Assembly: GCA_017302135.1 (NCBI GenBank)
Contig: JAFLDZ010000020.1
Coordinates: forward strand, 1-64,000
DNA from: Lysobacterales bacterium
Lineage (GTDB): Bacteria; Pseudomonadota; Gammaproteobacteria; Xanthomonadales; Xanthomonadaceae
DNA: 64,000 bases
Direction of reading: 5' to 3'
The notes below the pieces were generated by a model. That model had not been told where the DNA came from and ran no database searches. It worked only from the letters and a program-made list of their open reading frames with translations. The position numbers were made by a program, and so were the translations under genes. Numbering within the stretch: position 1 is the first letter of the stretch; each line of letters begins with the position of its first letter. This document shows, piece after piece, positions 61,732 through 64,000 of this stretch.

Positions 61732-63923
61732 GCCGGCTGCAGATTCGCGTACGCCATCACCAGCCACTTGCTGCCCTCGTCCTCGAAATTCACCTGCACG
61801 CGCGCATGCGCGCCGCTGCCTTCGATGTCGGTGACGACGCCGCTGCCGAATTTCGCATGGGTCACGTTCTGGCCGATGCCCAAGCCGGGGCTTTCCTGCA
61901 GCGAGGCGTGGCCGCGATTCTGCTGCCAGGCATCGCGGCGCGCGTTCGGGTTGTACATCGGCCGCGCGACCTGGATCTTCGGGCGGATTTCGTGGATCAG
62001 CGCCGGCGGAATCTCGCGCAGGAAGCGCGACGGCAGGCCGTACATGTCCTGGCCGTGCAGACGCCGCGCTTCGGCATAAGTGATCACAAGTTTCTGCCGC
62101 GCGCGGGTGATGCCGACGTAGGCGAGCCGGCGCTCTTCTTCCAGCCGCCCGGCTTCATCGACCGATTTGTTGTTCGGGAACAAGCCTTCTTCCATGCCGA
62201 CCAGGAAGACCAGCGGAAATTCCAGACCCTTGGCGCTGTGCAGGGTCATCAGCTGCACGCCGTCTTCGCCGGCTTCGGTCTGGCCTTCGCCCGCTTCCAG
62301 CGCGGCATAGGCGAGGAAGGCGACCAGTTCCGGCAACGCGGCGGTTTCCTCGTCGTCGCCCTTGATGAAGCGCGAGGCCACCGACACCAGTTCGTCGAGG
62401 TTGTCGGTGCGCGAATCCAGCGAGCCTTTCGACAGCGCAGCGTAGTGGTCGCGCAGCGCGGAGCGCGCCAGCACATGATCGATCTTGTCCTTCAGCGGCA
62501 GCTCGATCGACTCTTCGGCGATGCTGTCGATCAACCCTTCGAACATCGCCAAGGCATTGCGCGCGCGTCCGGACAGCAGATCGCTGCGCGACACCAGCGC
62601 GCCCGCCTTCCACAGCGATACACCGTGGGTGCGCGCATAGCGACGCACTTCGTCGAGCGTGCGTTCGCCGATGCCGCGCGTCGGGGTGTTCACGGCGCGC
62701 TCGAACGCCGCGTCGTCGTCACGATTGGCGACCAGCCGCAGGTAGGCCATTGTGTCCTTGATTTCGGCGCGCTCGAAGAAGCGCATGCCGCCGTAGACGC
62801 GGAACGGAATCTGTTCGCCCAGCAGGGTTTCTTCGAATGCGCGCGACTGCGCATTGCTGCGGTAGAGGATCGCGGTTTCGCCGTGGCTGCCGCCGTCGCG
62901 CACCCAGGCACGGATGCGTTCGATCACGAACCGGGCTTCGTCGATTTCGTTGTAGGCCGAATACAGATCGATCGGCTCGCCTTCGCCGCTGTCGGTCCAT
63001 AGCTGCTTGCCGAGCCGCGACGGGTTGTGCGCGATCACCGCGTTGGCGGCGTTGAGGATATTCGCGCTGGAGCGGTAGTTCTGTTCGAGGCGGATGGTGC
63101 GCGCGCCGGGGAAGTCGCGCAGGAAGCGTTGCACATTCTCCACTTTCGCGCCGCGCCAGCCGTAGATGGCTTGGTCGTCGTCGCCGACCGTGAACACCTG
63201 ACCGGTGTCGCCGGCGAGCAGGCGGATGAACGCGTACTGCAGGCTGTTGGTGTCCTGGAACTCGTCGACCAGCAGCTGCTGGAAGCGATGGCGATAGTGC
63301 TGCAGCAGCGCGGGGTGATCGCGCAGCACCTCATGCGCGCGCAGCAGGATTTCGGCGAAATCCACAAGCCCTGACTGTTCGCAACGCTCCTGGTACAGGG
63401 TGTAGGCGCGCAGCATCACGCTGGCCCATTCGTCCTTCTCGGGCTGGATGTGCTGCGGTCTGCGACCTTCGTCCTTCTGCGCGTTGATCCACCACGCGAT
63501 CTGGCGCGGCGGGAAGCGCGCTTCGTCCAGCTCCAGCGCCTGCACCACGCGCTTGACCAGTCGCAGCTGGTCGTCGCTGTCGAGAATCTGGAAACTCTCC
63601 GGCAGCTTCGCGTCCTGCCAGTGCAGGCGCAGCAGCCGGTGCGCAAGGCCGTGGAAGGTGCCGATCCACATGCCGCGACTGCCGCCGGGCAACAGCGATT
63701 CGGCGCGATGGCGCATCTCGCCTGCGGCCTTGTTGGTGAAGGTCACCGCGAAGATGCCGTGCATCGGCACGCCGTGCACCTCGTGCAGCCACGCGATGCG
63801 GTGGGTCAGGACGCGGGTCTTGCCGGAACCGGCGCCGGCCAGCACCAGCATGTGCGCCGGTTCGGCGCTGACGGCTTCGCGTTGTGCGGCGTTGAGGCCG
63901 TCGAGCAGGTGGGAAACATCCAT
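61728..63923 (-). CDS. uvrD: DNA helicase II UvrD
   Basis: Superfamily 1A 3'-5' helicase for nucleotide-excision and mismatch repair. The 731 residues show motif I AGAGSGKTRVLTHRI (about 29-43), Ia FAVTFTNKAAGEMRHR and motif II VDEFQDTNSLQY. Motif III is VFTVGDDDQAIYGWRGAKVEN, motif IV LEQNYRS, V/VI LMTLHSAKGLEFPLVFL and EERRLAYVGITRAR. The C-terminal segment ends in a UvrD-type tudor-like region (VTHAKFGSGVVTDIEGSGAHARVQVNFED, quoted in part: VTHAKFGSGVVTDIEG). It is complete and starts at ATG 63923, six bases after TAAAAT. The rest of the window to 64000 holds no gene. Confidence 0.97.
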   Translation of the reverse strand: MDVSHLLDGLNAAQREAVSAEPAHMLVLAGAGSGKTRVLTHRIAWLHEVHGVPMHGIFAVTFTNKAAGEMRHRAESLLPGGSRGMWIGTFHGLAHRLLRLHWQDAKLPESFQILDSDDQLRLVKRVVQALELDEARFPPRQIAWWINAQKDEGRRPQHIQPEKDEWASVMLRAYTLYQERCEQSGLVDFAEILLRAHEVLRDHPALLQHYRHRFQQLLVDEFQDTNSLQYAFIRLLAGDTGQVFTVGDDDQAIYGWRGAKVENVQRFLRDFPGARTIRLEQNYRSSANILNAANAVIAHNPSRLGKQLWTDSGEGEPIDLYSAYNEIDEARFVIERIRAWVRDGGSHGETAILYRSNAQSRAFEETLLGEQIPFRVYGGMRFFERAEIKDTMAYLRLVANRDDDAAFERAVNTPTRGIGERTLDEVRRYARTHGVSLWKAGALVSRSDLLSGRARNALAMFEGLIDSIAEESIELPLKDKIDHVLARSALRDHYAALSKGSLDSRTDNLDELVSVASRFIKGDDEETAALPELVAFLAYAALEAGEGQTEAGEDGVQLMTLHSAKGLEFPLVFLVGMEEGLFPNNKSVDEAGRLEEERRLAYVGITRARQKLVITYAEARRLHGQDMYGLPSRFLREIPPALIHEIRPKIQVARPMYNPNARRDAWQQNRGHASLQESPGLGIGQNVTHAKFGSGVVTDIEGSGAHARVQVNFEDEGSKWLVMAYANLQPA

Positions 63924-63929
63924 CCCGGC

Positions 63930-63935
63930 ATTTTA
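63930..63935 (-). promoter_or_regulatory. -10 element for a leaderless uvrD transcript
   Basis: TAAAAT on the minus strand lies exactly six bases before the uvrD ATG, with no SD. It is one of eight such arrangements in the window. Confidence 0.5.
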
Positions 63936-64000
63936 GGCCGGATCACCGGTGCGCGCCCGGTTTTTCAGCGGGCGCTCCGGTCGGCGCGACTCAATGATCG

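Overview
The window is high-GC gammaproteobacterial chromosome, most likely from the Lysobacteraceae (Xanthomonadaceae), close to Lysobacter or Luteimonas. I infer this from gene content and codon use: a complete mlaFEDCBA cluster, bioB-bioF-bioH-bioC, a DUF2782 gene next to polA, and a C-rich small RNA downstream of polA. A recurrent promoter layout, with a -10 hexamer exactly 6 nt before the ATG, also fits a group in which leaderless mRNAs are common. Most of the window is core genome. Exceptions are an IS scar at the left edge, two lower-GC inserts (about 17.7-23.2 kb and 48.5-49.5 kb) and a family-type repeat near 60.2-60.8 kb.

Layout. 0-0.5 kb: the end of an IS3-type element inserted in an IS66 remnant. 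0.5-5.3 kb: a DUF6916 gene and the phospholipid-trafficking Mla system. 5.3-11 kb: rmuC, a Gly/Cys-rich protein, rlmI, a Mn-sensing yybP-ykoY riboswitch with a terminator ahead of terC, an unannotated 54-residue membrane protein, and a rhomboid protease. 11-17.5 kb: an orphan TrbM-domain secreted protein, a DUF2238 membrane protein, an M28 lipoprotein peptidase and a large LuxR-type ATPase regulator. 17.7-23.2 kb: two large uncharacterised genes. 23.2-28.7 kb: a KefB/C-type antiporter, a TonB-C-like secreted protein and deoC-deoB-deoD.

28.8-35.6 kb is the most striking part: an RNA-repair and Ro/Y-RNA locus. The divergent activator gene rtcR (CARF plus sigma-54 AAA+ domains) faces a perfect sigma-54 promoter. 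That promoter drives rsr (Ro60), a series of tRNA-mimicking Y-RNA-like units, rtcB and rtcA. The RNA units carry a T arm, a short closed acceptor-like hairpin and a D arm in permuted order, between two halves of a long closing stem. I see two convincing full units, one probable unit and one degenerate unit, arranged as an apparent duplication around a small membrane-protein gene. If conserved, the multi-copy Y-RNA array and the embedded membrane protein are the best candidates here for something not yet described.

35.7-49.5 kb: DUF1877, an FNR-type regulator, cytochrome c5, an ExeM-type nuclease, an alpha/beta hydrolase, zapE, a BNR-repeat lipoprotein, mnmG, a probable sigma-54-driven small RNA, a Tyr/Gly-rich lipoprotein, a PLP dehydratase, a YdcF protein, a SnoaL protein and an AbiTii-type defence gene. 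49.6-54 kb: biotin synthesis. 54-64 kb: comF, two small envelope genes, polA with an sX13-like RNA, DUF421, hemF, a repeat element, an NAD-dependent epimerase and uvrD running toward the right edge. No rRNA, canonical tRNA, CRISPR array or prophage is visible.
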